A stretch of 47,814 nucleotides of DNA from contig CAZHBA010000075.1 in assembly GCA_964530225.1 (NCBI GenBank), positions 1-47,814 of the forward strand, in the 5' to 3' direction. The position numbers and the translations under genes are program-made. The number at the start of each line of letters is the position of its first letter. Positions within the stretch are counted from its first letter, which is position 1. Positions 31,211-39,772 of this stretch are shown piece by piece. Source of the stretch: CAZHBA01 sp964530225. GTDB taxonomy: Bacteria; Pseudomonadota; Alphaproteobacteria; UBA6615. Under the pieces are notes generated by a model. It searched no databases. It was given only the letters and a program-made list of their open reading frames with translations, and had not been told where the DNA came from.

Positions 31211-32641
31211 ATGAGTATGTTGATCGAAAACGGTCACGTGGTGACCATGAATGCGGACCGCGACGTCTTCGATGGCGGCTATGTTGTTGTCGGCAACGAT
31301 GGCGCTATCGACTCTGTCGGCCCCGCCGGTGCAGCCCCAAGCAGTATCTTCGACGAACGGCTTGATGCAACCGGCATGATCGTGTTGCCTGGCCTGATAA
31401 ATCTGCACCAGCACCATTGGTACAATCTGTTCAAGGGTCTGGCGCCGGGCATGCTGTTGGAAGAATGGGTTAGCGGGCTGCTGCTACCCTGCGCCGCAGA
31501 ACTCAACGCCGGCGACCTGCGCGCCTCAGCCTATCTGGCAGCGCTGGAGATGGTGCGCACCGGCACCACCTGCTGCCTCAACCATTCCGTGACCACGACC
31601 ATGGCTGAGGAAGTGGCGGCGACCATCGAGCCCATGGCCGAGATCGGCTTCCGCCAGGTTTTCGCCAAGGACTTTCGCTGCCAGACCCCAGCTAATCCTC
31701 AGCACCCCCACAACGCCGCCGATGCAGCGGGTTATATCGGCGACCTTGTCGACGAGTGGCAAGGCACCAACAATGGGCTGGTGCGCATGGCGCTGACCAT
31801 CGAATCGAACGCCCACTGGCTGGCTGCCGGTATGAGCTCCGACGAATTGGTCGAGACCGGTTATCGGCTCGCCGTCGACAAGGACCTGCAGATCACCAAC
31901 CACACCGCCGGCGGCACCCTATCGATGGAGACCGGCTATTTGCATTTCCTGCGCCAGACCGGCCGCACCGACGTGCGCTATCTTGTGCAAATGGGCCTCC
32001 TCGATTCCCATTGGCTGTTGATCCACGCCATCAACGTCAACGACACTGACATCGCCCAAATGGCCGAGGCCGGTTGCCACGCGGTTTATACGCCGACAGC
32101 CGAATCGATGCGTGGCGGCGGCATTGGGCCGTGGGTCCGGCTGATCACGGCCGGCGTCAACTGCGCACTCGGCACCGATGGCCCCATGGTCGACTATTCG
32201 GTCGATATTGTCGAACAGATAAAAGCCTGTACCTTCGTGCAAAACACCAACCACCTCGACCCCACGGTGATGCCGCTCGAGCGCTCGCTGGAGATGGCGA
32301 CGATCAACGCCGCCAGAGCCCTCAATATGGAAGACGAGATCGGTTCGCTGGAGCCCGGCAAACGCGCCGACATCGCCGTGTTCGACCTGCGCGGCCCCCA
32401 TATCCAGGTGATCCATAACCCGATCGCCAACTTTGTCTGCTGCGCGCGCGGCGCCGACGCCCATACGGTGCTGGTCAACGGACAAACTGTGCTGTCCGAA
32501 GGACACTATAAAAACTTCACCGGCGTCGCTGATGTGATCGCCGAAGCAACCGAACGCGGCCGCATCATCGCCACCAAGACCGGCGTCATCGACCGGGCTA
32601 ACCCCATATGGCCACCACACGATGCCGCCGCGGCGCAGTAA
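31211..32641 (+). CDS. Amidohydrolase (TrzA/AtzB/SsnA-type deaminase or hydrolase)
   Basis: A 476-residue metal-dependent hydrolase. The amidohydrolase composite domain starts MSMLIENGHVVTMNADRDVF. The metal motif reads LPGLINLHQHHW (H66-Q-H68, the HxH pair). ITNHTAGG and LLIHAINVND carry further His ligands, and LGTDGPMVDYS carries the catalytic/metal Asp. The end SLEPGKRADIAVFDLRGPH is the closing beta-sandwich. The family deaminates or dechlorinates heterocycles such as s-triazines, guanine and 5'-deoxyadenosine; the substrate is not predictable. The AGGAGG ribosome binding site is 7 nt upstream. It probably forms an operon with the hydrolase 50 nt downstream. Confidence 0.92.
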   Translation: MSMLIENGHVVTMNADRDVFDGGYVVVGNDGAIDSVGPAGAAPSSIFDERLDATGMIVLPGLINLHQHHWYNLFKGLAPGMLLEEWVSGLLLPCAAELNAGDLRASAYLAALEMVRTGTTCCLNHSVTTTMAEEVAATIEPMAEIGFRQVFAKDFRCQTPANPQHPHNAADAAGYIGDLVDEWQGTNNGLVRMALTIESNAHWLAAGMSSDELVETGYRLAVDKDLQITNHTAGGTLSMETGYLHFLRQTGRTDVRYLVQMGLLDSHWLLIHAINVNDTDIAQMAEAGCHAVYTPTAESMRGGGIGPWVRLITAGVNCALGTDGPMVDYSVDIVEQIKACTFVQNTNHLDPTVMPLERSLEMATINAARALNMEDEIGSLEPGKRADIAVFDLRGPHIQVIHNPIANFVCCARGADAHTVLVNGQTVLSEGHYKNFTGVADVIAEATERGRIIATKTGVIDRANPIWPPHDAAAAQ

Positions 32642-32691
32642 CTTCTACCCATCAACCCAATTAACCAGCGAGCAGTTTTAACGGAGAAAAT

Positions 32692-33765
32692 ATGCCTAAG
32701 GACCCACGTGTCGAAGCCGCGCTCAACCACTGGGCACCCCGCTTCATCGCCAATGGCATTCCGCTGACCGACTTTCAGGAAGTAACCGCCGCGATCGAGC
32801 GTTGGGAAGATTGGTGTTCGTCCTGGGCGACGCGCGGCGCCATCCATGAGACGATGGGCCGCGAGGCGCTCGATGCCGGCTACGGCTTGAGCGCTGGCGA
32901 ACATTTGACGACGGCGGGTGTTTGCTATCACTTTGCCAAGTTCCTGTTTGTCAACGACGCCGAGGAGATGCGCGCCACCCACATGAAAGCGGTCGAGTGC
33001 CGTAATCTAGCACTACCCCATCTGCGCCCACCGGGTGAGCGGATTAAAATTCCCTACGAGGGCAAGTCCCTTTACGGCATTCTGCGCAAACCGCCCGATA
33101 TCGACGCGCCACCGGTGGTGATCTTGGCCATGGGACTGGACTCGTCGAAGGAGGAAATGGGCACCTATGAGCGCCTGTTCCTTGACCGCAACCTGGCGAC
33201 CTTGACCTTCGACGGACCCGGCCAGGGCGAAGGCGAATACGATTTCGGTATCCGCCATGATTACGAAGTTCCGGTTGGCGCCGTCGTCGACTATGTGGAA
33301 TCCCGCAAAGACGTCGACGCCGGCCGCGCCGGGCTCTGGGGTGTGAGTTTGGGCGGCTATTACGCGCCGCGCGCGGCGGCGTTCGAAAAGCGTATCAAGG
33401 CGTGCATCGCACTGTCGGGACCCTACAACTGGGGCGCTGTGTGGGACACGCTACCCGACCTCACCCGCAACGCCTTCCGCGTGCGCTCTCACTCAGCGAG
33501 CGAGGAGGAAGCGCGTGAGCTAGCGCTCAAAGTCTCGCTCGAAGGCGTGGCGCCGGAGATCACCTGCCCGCTTTATATCATTGCCGGTAAACTCGACCGG
33601 CTGATTTCGTACAAGGATGCCGAGCGCCTGGCCGCCGAAGCATCGGGGCCGGTGGAGTTATTGGTCATCGAAGACGGCAATCACGTCGCCAACAACCGCG
33701 CCTACCGTTACCGGCTGCAGACCGCCGACTGGATGGCCGACCAACTAGGGATGGTGGGCAGTTAG
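32692..33765 (+). CDS. DUF1100/FrsA-like alpha/beta hydrolase (copy 1)
   Basis: A 357-residue alpha/beta hydrolase with an N-terminal helical cap (1-120). The nucleophile elbow G-V-S219-L-G-G is followed by YYAPRAAA. FDGPGQGEG precedes it, and the C-terminal His motif is DGNHVANNRAYRYR. Related enzymes include 2,6-dihydroxypseudooxynicotine hydrolase, which cleaves a C-C bond, so hydrolysis of a beta-diketone-like intermediate is possible. Ester hydrolysis is equally open. It is a paralogue of the gene at 37399, with the same length, cap and motif spacing. It follows the amidohydrolase in the same direction. Confidence 0.9.
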   Translation: MPKDPRVEAALNHWAPRFIANGIPLTDFQEVTAAIERWEDWCSSWATRGAIHETMGREALDAGYGLSAGEHLTTAGVCYHFAKFLFVNDAEEMRATHMKAVECRNLALPHLRPPGERIKIPYEGKSLYGILRKPPDIDAPPVVILAMGLDSSKEEMGTYERLFLDRNLATLTFDGPGQGEGEYDFGIRHDYEVPVGAVVDYVESRKDVDAGRAGLWGVSLGGYYAPRAAAFEKRIKACIALSGPYNWGAVWDTLPDLTRNAFRVRSHSASEEEARELALKVSLEGVAPEITCPLYIIAGKLDRLISYKDAERLAAEASGPVELLVIEDGNHVANNRAYRYRLQTADWMADQLGMVGS

Positions 33766-34052
33766 TCCATAAATTCGATATTGTTGCGGCATTTTTTTGG
33801 GAGATTGCTACGGAAGAGCAGGCAACTATTCACCATGCGTACGGAGATTCGACGCCGCATTTTAATCCCTATTGCTGGCATCACTGGCCGGCGCATCCAT
33901 GGATGGCCCACTAGTTCCGTCGCACGCTTGGCGAGACGCAAAAAGGTAGCTGCTTCGACTGATGAAGGCGGCACTTGCGCCGGCGCGTTACTGCTCATCA
34001 CCAACAGGTTAATCGCAAGCGCCACAACAGTACTAACACCAAATATTTTCAT
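33762..34052 (-). CDS. Possible small secreted protein, unknown
   Basis: A 96-residue reading frame with an AGAGG ribosome binding site 8 nt before the ATG and a signal-peptide-like start (MKIFGVSTVVALAINLLVMS, likely cleavage after SSNAPA). The rest (QVPPSSVEAATFLRLAKRAT, then many Arg and Met) resembles nothing I know. The C-terminal third looks basic and irregular, so it may be frameshifted. It overlaps the stop of the convergent hydrolase by 4 bases. The remaining bases up to the glycerate kinase gene (34053..34159) show no other gene. Confidence 0.4.
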   Translation of the reverse strand: MKIFGVSTVVALAINLLVMSSNAPAQVPPSSVEAATFLRLAKRATELVGHPWMRRPVMPAIGIKMRRRISVRMVNSCLLFRSNLPKKCRNNIEFMD

Positions 34053-34159
34053 AACAATAACCTCTAAGCGTTCACCCGTTCGAACCCGTCCAGCCGGTTA
34101 AGCCGAGATAAAGGGCGTTTAGGTGACAATTCTAGTGAGATGTATTACCCACGGACCCC

Positions 34160-35398
34160 ATGACTCCAGCCGACCTGTTGCGCCAGATGTTCGATGCTAC
34201 CGTGGCGGCAGCACAGCCAGATCTTTGCGTGCCGTCCTATCTACCTGCCCCGCCAAAAGGCCGCACCATTGTGGTCGGCGCCGGCAAGGCATCGGCGGCG
34301 ATGGCGCAAGCGCTGGAGGCCCGCTGGCAAGGGCCACTCAGCGGTCTGGTGGTGACCCGCTACGACCATGGCGTGCCGTGCGAGCACATCGAAATCGTCG
34401 AAGCCGCTCACCCGATACCAGACGAAGCTAGCGTCACCGCAGCGCAACGCATCCTCGATCTGGTGTCCGGCCTCAGCGTCGACGATCTGGTCATCGCGCT
34501 TATCTCGGGCGGCGGCTCGTCACTGCTTACTTTGCCGGCAGTGGGGCTAACGCTGGCCGAAAAACAAGCGGTCAACAAAGCCCTGTTAAATTCGGGCGCG
34601 CCGATCGACGCCATGAACTGTTTGCGCAGGCATCTCTCGGCGATTAAGGGTGGCCGGCTGGCCCGCGCCATCGCGCCGGCGCGGCTCGAATCACTGCTTA
34701 TCTCCGACGTACCCGGCGACGATCCGGTGCTCATCGCCTCGGGACCCACGGTGCCCGATCCGACGACCTTCGCCGACGCACGCGACATCATCGAGCGCTA
34801 CAACGTCGCGGTGCCATCGGTAGTGCAGGCGCATCTCGCCGCCGCTGCCGACGAGAACCCAAAACCAGGCGATCCGTGCTTTTCCAATGCAGCGGTGCAG
34901 ATTATCGCCACGCCGGCGATAGCGCTGGCCGCCGCCGCCGATGTTGCCCGCGCAGCAGGTTACCAGGTTGAGATACTGGGCGACGCCATCGAGGGTGAAG
35001 CCCGCACGGTAGCCGAGCAACACGCCCATCTCGCCATCGGCGCCGCGCCGGGTACGGTCATTCTCTCCGGCGGCGAATTGACAGTCACCGTCACCGGCAG
35101 TGGCAGCGGCGGGCCCAACACGGAATACGCACTGGCGCTAGCGTTGGCGCTCGACGGCGTCCCCGATGTCCATGCCATGGCCTGCGACACCGACGGCATC
35201 GACGGCAGCGCCGACAATGCCGGTGCCCGTATCGGGCCCGATACATTGGCGCGCGCCATCTCAGTAGGAGAAACCCCACACACTTCGCTGACCATCAACA
35301 ATTCCTTCCGGGTTTTCGAGGCCCTCGGCGATTTGGTGATTACCGGACCAACCCACACCAACGTCAACGATTTTCGCGCCATTCTGATCAACGGGTAG
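34160..35398 (+). CDS. Glycerate kinase, type II (MOFRL family)
   Basis: A 412-residue enzyme of the GckA/TtuD type that phosphorylates D-glycerate with ATP, giving 2-phosphoglycerate. The N-terminal domain shows RTIVVGAGKASAAMAQALE and LISGGGSSLLTLPAVG near 115-130. INALRRH-like text (AMNCLRRHLSAIKGGRLA) follows, then SDVPGDDPVLIASGPTVPDP. The C-terminal MOFRL domain has VILSGGELTVTVTGSGSGGPN and ACDTDGIDGSADNAGA. It would feed glycerate from glyoxylate, tartrate or serine-cycle carbon into central metabolism. There is no obvious operon partner; the 200 bases downstream contain a G-tract but no gene. Confidence 0.95.
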   Translation: MTPADLLRQMFDATVAAAQPDLCVPSYLPAPPKGRTIVVGAGKASAAMAQALEARWQGPLSGLVVTRYDHGVPCEHIEIVEAAHPIPDEASVTAAQRILDLVSGLSVDDLVIALISGGGSSLLTLPAVGLTLAEKQAVNKALLNSGAPIDAMNCLRRHLSAIKGGRLARAIAPARLESLLISDVPGDDPVLIASGPTVPDPTTFADARDIIERYNVAVPSVVQAHLAAAADENPKPGDPCFSNAAVQIIATPAIALAAAADVARAAGYQVEILGDAIEGEARTVAEQHAHLAIGAAPGTVILSGGELTVTVTGSGSGGPNTEYALALALALDGVPDVHAMACDTDGIDGSADNAGARIGPDTLARAISVGETPHTSLTINNSFRVFEALGDLVITGPTHTNVNDFRAILING

Positions 35399-35440
35399 CG
35401 CTCGTGGGAAGGTAATGTGTTTCCGGATTCCATAAACTTA

Positions 35441-35462
35441 CCCCCCTTGAGGGGGGGGGGGG
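35441..35462. other. C6-TTGA-G12 tract
   Basis: Six C residues, TTGA, then twelve G residues follow the glycerate kinase stop by about 40 bases. It can fold as a short hairpin, but lacks a T-run. Homopolymer tracts of this length are slippage-prone in replication and in sequencing, so the exact length is uncertain. The other bases from 35399 to 35598 hold nothing I can name. Confidence 0.6.
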
Positions 35463-35598
35463 AAGGACTTCACACCCTAACCCCCTCCCTAAAGGATAGG
35501 AACTTTGCACTCAGCAGCTACGAGCCAGAGATTGCCCATCAAATGATCAGCGCGTAGGCTTACCAACGCACAATTTCGGCACAGCGAGTAGCAGCACG

Positions 35599-36156
35599 AT
35601 GAGCGAATCTAACAGGACAATCCGGCCCCAACTCACCCATGCCGGGGTATGGGTCCATGACATGGAAAACATGATCGAATTCTACACGCGGGTACTCGGT
35701 TTCGAGATCACCGACCGGGGCCATGTGCCGCGATACGGCGGGAATATAGCTTTCTTGTCGAACGATCCCGATATCCACCATCAAATGGTGTTCGCCGATG
35801 GCCGCACCGACGACGGGCCAAGCACGATCAACCAGCTTTCCTTCACGGTCGAATCACTGGGCGAATTACGCACCATGTACCATCGCGTCACCGCCGAAGG
35901 CGTGGAGAACCTGCTGCCGCGCAACCACGGCAACGCCTGGTCGGTCTATTTCGACGATCCCGAGGGCAACAACATCGAGGTCTACCTGGACTCACCCTTC
36001 CACATCCCCCAGCCGTTCGGCGAGTTCCTCGACTTCGAACAATCCAACGAGGAAATCGTCGGCATAACCGAAGCGCGCTGCCGCGAGACCGAAGGCTTCA
36101 AAATGCGCGACGAATGGTCGGCCGAACAGGCCCAGAATATGGGGTTAGCCGAATAA
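35599..36156 (+). CDS. VOC-superfamily (glyoxalase/extradiol dioxygenase-like) protein
   Basis: A 185-residue protein with one vicinal-oxygen-chelate module of two beta-alpha-beta units. H14 (LTHAGVWVHD) and the Glu of NNIEVYLD are the expected first and third metal ligands. The middle ligand position reads INQLSF, with Gln where His is usual. Nearby H residues (DPDIHHQMVF) may compensate. GLEITD-like text (GFEITDRGHVP) and PRNHGNAWSVYFDDPEGN are typical of catechol 2,3-dioxygenase-like VOC proteins. Ring cleavage, isomerisation or lyase activity cannot be separated from sequence. It is convergent with the TauD gene 17 nt away. Confidence 0.88.
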   Translation: MSESNRTIRPQLTHAGVWVHDMENMIEFYTRVLGFEITDRGHVPRYGGNIAFLSNDPDIHHQMVFADGRTDDGPSTINQLSFTVESLGELRTMYHRVTAEGVENLLPRNHGNAWSVYFDDPEGNNIEVYLDSPFHIPQPFGEFLDFEQSNEEIVGITEARCRETEGFKMRDEWSAEQAQNMGLAE

Positions 36157-36173
36157 AATACCGCAAAGCAGCG

Positions 36174-37142
36174 CTACGCGCGCTCCTGTTCTTTCACGTA
36201 GACCGGCTTATGCTTGCTGAACCGGGGTTTATCTCCGGCACTGCGGTTGGACTTCTGGCTTTGTACCGAGGCGCCGCCGAGCGCTGCCTCCGCCCCCACC
36301 GGCTTATCGCCCTTGATAGTGACCCGTTCCATCTTGCGGCGCTGGGGATAGAAATCGTGGATGGCGTAATGCTGGACCGAACGGTTATCCCAGAACACTA
36401 GGGTGTTGGGCTGCCATTGATGGCGAAGCTGATACTCCGGCACCGATGCCTGACGGTAAAGTTGATCGAGCAAAGCGTGGCTCTCACTTTCGGCCATTCC
36501 CTTGATTGCAACTGTAAACTGTGGATTAACGAACAGAACCTTACGGTCTGTCATCGGATGCTGGCGAACAACGGGATGAATGGCCGGCGGGTAGCGTTCC
36601 TCGAAGTCCCGCAACGACCGACGGCCTTCGGCATCGTTCGAAAACAATTGCCGGAACGGTTTGAAATCGTGCACCGCCTCAAGCCCGGAGACAAACTGTT
36701 GCAACCGGTCGCTGAGACCCTCGAAGGCCGCCGACATGCTAGCATACATGGTATTACCGCCGATTTCCGGAACGATGAGCGCACGCAGCATGGTTCCCAA
36801 GGGCGGTTCGGCACGAAACGTCTCATCGCTGTGCCAAACGTCGGTTCCCCAGGGCGGGTTGTCGGCGTCGTTATCGAAGATAATGAGCTCGGGGGTTTCC
36901 ACATCGCTCGGCGCGAAGGGGTGAACGGTGAGTTCGCCAAACCGCCGCCCGAACGCTTTTTGCTGGTTCGCGGTAATTTTCTGGTCGCGGAAAATCAGCA
37001 CCTCGTGCTCGGCATGCGCTTCGGCAAGCGCTGCGACCGTCGCATCGTCGAGCGGTTGCGTCAGATCGATACCGCTCACCTCAGCGCCTAGGCTGGCGCC
37101 GATGCGCTTAAACTCGAGGGTCAAATTTTGGGACTGGTTCAT
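36174..37142 (-). CDS. TauD/TfdA-family 2-oxoglutarate dioxygenase
   Basis: A 322-residue Fe(II)/2-oxoglutarate dioxygenase. The iron triad is H104-x-D106 (in DVWHSDETF) and the distal H258 (in QHYAIHDF). The 2-oxoglutarate-binding Arg follows in RRKMERVTIKGD. The N-terminal segment FKRIGASLGAEVSGIDLTQPL is standard. The family hydroxylates taurine, sulfonates, aryloxyacetates, carnitine precursors or sulfate esters, usually releasing a heteroatom. The C-terminal 40 residues are a Lys/Arg/Ser-rich extension (VQSQKSNRSAGDKPRFSKHK) not normally conserved. It is convergent with the VOC gene. Confidence 0.94.
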   Translation of the reverse strand: MNQSQNLTLEFKRIGASLGAEVSGIDLTQPLDDATVAALAEAHAEHEVLIFRDQKITANQQKAFGRRFGELTVHPFAPSDVETPELIIFDNDADNPPWGTDVWHSDETFRAEPPLGTMLRALIVPEIGGNTMYASMSAAFEGLSDRLQQFVSGLEAVHDFKPFRQLFSNDAEGRRSLRDFEERYPPAIHPVVRQHPMTDRKVLFVNPQFTVAIKGMAESESHALLDQLYRQASVPEYQLRHQWQPNTLVFWDNRSVQHYAIHDFYPQRRKMERVTIKGDKPVGAEAALGGASVQSQKSNRSAGDKPRFSKHKPVYVKEQERA

Positions 37143-37186
37143 AGGTCTATCTTACCGCTATTGGCGCATATGTCACTTGGCGGGCA

Positions 37187-37324
37187 CTAAACCCGCGCGG
37201 CGGTGCAGCGCTTCCTTGGAAAATCCGGCGCCGCCTCGTAGACTTGGCAGTCGATACCGCGCTTGTGCAGATTGAGCGCCAGTGTCAGGCCGGTAATCCC
37301 GCCGCCAATAATTGCTATGGGCAC
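37187..37324 (-). pseudogene. N-terminal remnant of an FAD-dependent monooxygenase
   Basis: A GTG start (37324) with GGGGGAGA upstream opens VPIAIIGGGITGLTLALNLH, then KRGIDCQVYEAAPDF, the Rossmann FAD-binding start of a salicylate-hydroxylase/UbiH-type monooxygenase (GGGITG plus the acidic end of beta-2). After about 35 good residues it turns into PRKRCTAARV and stops. A normal enzyme has about 400 residues, so over 85 percent is deleted. It is divergent from the hydrolase at 37399. Confidence 0.85.
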
Positions 37325-37398
37325 GTCGCGCTCTCCCCCCGTTTTATGAGACACTATTGGCGAAAATCTAACGCGCAGCACTGGGGGAGGAAACAGCC

Positions 37399-38469
37399 AT
37401 GGCCGGCGATGTAGAAAATCAGGCGTTCACTGAAGAGCTGTTCAACTACTGGATTCCGCGCCTGGCCGCCGACGGCGTCGATGTCAACGACGTGCTGACC
37501 GTGCGCACCCGTGTCACCGGCTGGGCCGACTGGCCGACCACCTGGGCCGAAATCGGTGACGAGTACCGGAACCTGGCCGCCGCGCGCCTGGCCGATGGCT
37601 ACGGCCTGAGCGCCGGTGAAGCTCTGGTGCGCGCCAGTCTCGCCTACCATTGCGGCCAAGTCGTCGCCTTCCACGCACCGGAAGAAAAGGCCGATCTACA
37701 GACCCGTAAAGTTGCCGCCTTCCGAGAAGCCGCGCCACTGCTGGCGCCGCCAGCCGAACGCATCGAGATCGATTTCGACGACCTCACGCTGCCCGGCTTT
37801 TTGCGGGTGCCCACCGGGATTAGCACTCCGGTCGCCTGCGTCCTGCTGGTCCCCGGTCTCGATTCCACTAAGGAGGATTTCACCACCATCGCCGACATGT
37901 GCGCGAACCGCGGGTTGGCTTCGTTTGCCTTCGACGGGCCGGGACAGGGCGAGGTTCGCGCCGCCGCGCCACTGGCCGATGGCTACGAAGACTGCATCGC
38001 CGCAGTGTTCGAGGCGATGGCCGCACGGCCGGAAATTGACGAAGCGCGCATCGGCACGTTGGGCCGCAGCTTGGGCGGCTACTCCGTGGTGCGCGCCGCC
38101 GCCGCCGAGCCGCGCATCGCCGCCACCGTGGTGTTCGGAGGCAACTATGATCTGAGCGACTGGCCCAACATGCCGACGCTAATCCGTGATGGCTTCCGCC
38201 ACGCCACCGGCGGCGCCACCGAAGACGAGGCACGCGCGCTCATGGGCACTGCGAGCCTCGACGATTGCATCGACCACGTGAACACTCCTGTGCTGGTGGT
38301 GCACGGCAAGCGCGACGCCATCTTCCATTGGTCGCAGGCGACGCGCATCGCCGAGGCGCTACCCGGGCACGCCACCCTGATGATGGACGAGGACGGCGTT
38401 CACTGTTGCCACAACCACGCCTTCCAGTACCGTACGGCGATGGCCGATTGGCTGGCGGCGAAGCTGTAA
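37399..38469 (+). CDS. DUF1100/FrsA-like alpha/beta hydrolase (copy 2)
   Basis: A 356-residue paralogue of the hydrolase at 32692. It has an N-terminal cap with FNYWIPRLAADGVDVNDV and DGYGLSAGEALVRASLAYHC, FDGPGQGEVRA, the nucleophile elbow G-R-S224-L-G-G, an acid region HGKRDAIFHWSQA, and the terminal His in DGVHCCHNHAFQYR. The ribosome binding site GGGAGGAAAC is directly upstream. The reaction is probably C-C or ester hydrolysis, as for copy 1. Conservation of the cap between the copies suggests related substrates. It lies upstream of the frameshifted 2-oxoglutarate oxygenase, 90 nt apart. Confidence 0.9.
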   Translation: MAGDVENQAFTEELFNYWIPRLAADGVDVNDVLTVRTRVTGWADWPTTWAEIGDEYRNLAAARLADGYGLSAGEALVRASLAYHCGQVVAFHAPEEKADLQTRKVAAFREAAPLLAPPAERIEIDFDDLTLPGFLRVPTGISTPVACVLLVPGLDSTKEDFTTIADMCANRGLASFAFDGPGQGEVRAAAPLADGYEDCIAAVFEAMAARPEIDEARIGTLGRSLGGYSVVRAAAAEPRIAATVVFGGNYDLSDWPNMPTLIRDGFRHATGGATEDEARALMGTASLDDCIDHVNTPVLVVHGKRDAIFHWSQATRIAEALPGHATLMMDEDGVHCCHNHAFQYRTAMADWLAAKL

Positions 38470-38559
38470 GCGCCGGGAAAGCGGACAGCCGATGGGGCGT
38501 TGCCGCCGGTTTGCGGTAACTCTAAACTAGTGCCGATTTCACAACCCAGAGACAATACC

Positions 38560-39601
38560 ATGGATGGGGTCGTTGAAACGAACGCCGAGGTGGCCAAACT
38601 CCGCGCCCTGCCGGTGCTCAATGTCGGCCCGGCGCTGACCGGCGACAGGGCGGCGATCGCAGAGCTTGCCGAGAAATGGCGTGAAGTCTGGGAAACTGTC
38701 GGTTTTATGTGCATCGTCAACCACGGTGTTCCGGCAGAAGCGATCCAACGCATGGAGGCCGAAGCAAAGCGCTTTCACGATCTACCCATGGACGTAAAGA
38801 TGAGCGTCCAGGTGACGCGCGACCAGAAGGGCTACACGCCGCCGCGCATCGCCATCACCACCCATTCCGACTATCACGACAGCCGCAAGCTCGACTCGGT
38901 CGAGGCCTTCGTCATCGCCACCGACTATGCCGATGACAACCCTTTTGTGCAGGCAGGCGCGCCGTTCTACGGCAAGATGCCATGGCTACCGGAAGACGTT
39001 CTGCCTGGATTCCGAGCCACCGCCGAAGCCTACATGGAAACCATCGGAACGTTGGGCAAGAAACTGCTGCCGGTGTGGGCACTGTCACTCGATCTGCCGG
39101 AAGATTATTTTGCACCTATGTTCGAGGACCATTACACCTACTTTCCGCGTGGCTAAGTATCCGCCGCTGACCCGCCTCAGCGCCGACGATATGGGCGTCA
39201 ACGCCCACGCCGATACCGGGTTCATGACCTTCCTGCCACCGGCCAACGAGCCAGGCCTGCAGGTACTCGATATCGACGGCACCTGGTTCTGGCCCGACTT
39301 GCCCGAGGGCGCGCTTATCGTCAACGCCGGGCAGTTTCTCGGCCGTTGGACCAATGATCGCTTTCGCGCCACGCCCCACCGGGTGGTTCCGCCGCAAGAA
39401 AACGACCGCTACTCGCTGGCTTGTTTTATCAACCCCAACTTCGAAGCGGTCGGCGAGTGCCTGCCAACCTGCACGGGGCCGGACAGCCCACCAAAATATC
39501 CGACCCAAACCTACCGGGAGTTTTTCGACTGGTACATGACCAACACCTTCACCCATTATGGCAAGCTAAAAAACGTCAACGGCCAAGCAGTGGAAGTCTG
39601 A
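38560..39601 (+). pseudogene. Isopenicillin-N-synthase-like 2OG-Fe(II) oxygenase with one frameshift
   Basis: From ATG 38560 the protein reads through MDGVVETNAEVAKLRALPVL and GFMCIVNHGVPAEAI to HYTYFPRG and a stop at 39154..39156. The next frame continues seamlessly with RVAKYPPLTRLS, the HxD motif (NAHADTGFMTFL), GQFLGRWTNDRFRATPHRVV and RYSLACFINP to the stop at 39601. Removing one T from the TTT at about 39141..39143 restores a normal protein of about 346 residues. As the sequence stands, the iron-binding C-terminal half is lost. The lesion could be an assembly error or a recent mutation. It is a paralogue of the intact gene at 44609. Confidence 0.82.
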
Positions 39602-39663
39602 GTTAGCGCGCACCGAGTTTTTAGAGTCTAACGAAAGTTACTTCCTGAAATAAGTATATCCTC

Positions 39664-39728
39664 ATCCTGAGCTTGTCGAAGGATGAGCCCGCAGCATCTC
39701 ACCCCTCGTCCTTCGACAAGCTCAGGAT
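39664..39728. repeat. Inverted repeat, alphaproteobacterial intergenic type
   Basis: The left arm at 39664..39687 and the right arm at 39705..39728 are reverse complements over 23 of 24 positions (core GAGCTTGTCGAAGGATGAG against CTCGTCCTTCGACAAGCTC) with a 17-base centre. This CTTGTCGAAGGATGAG module is one of the most widespread dispersed repeats in alphaproteobacteria. It lies between two convergent genes, where it may also act as a bidirectional terminator. Confidence 0.8.
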
Positions 39729-39772
39729 AAGGGACTTAAGGATTGGGCGTTGCTGCTTCGATCGCCAACTCC

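Noticed and set aside
31919..32620. A 233-codon open frame on the minus strand opposite the amidohydrolase.
   Set aside because: Antisense shadow of a well-supported gene.
35441..35462. C6/G12 tract as a phase-variation switch or rho-independent terminator.
   Set aside because: It is not inside or just upstream of a gene start and has no T-run. Length errors are common in such tracts.
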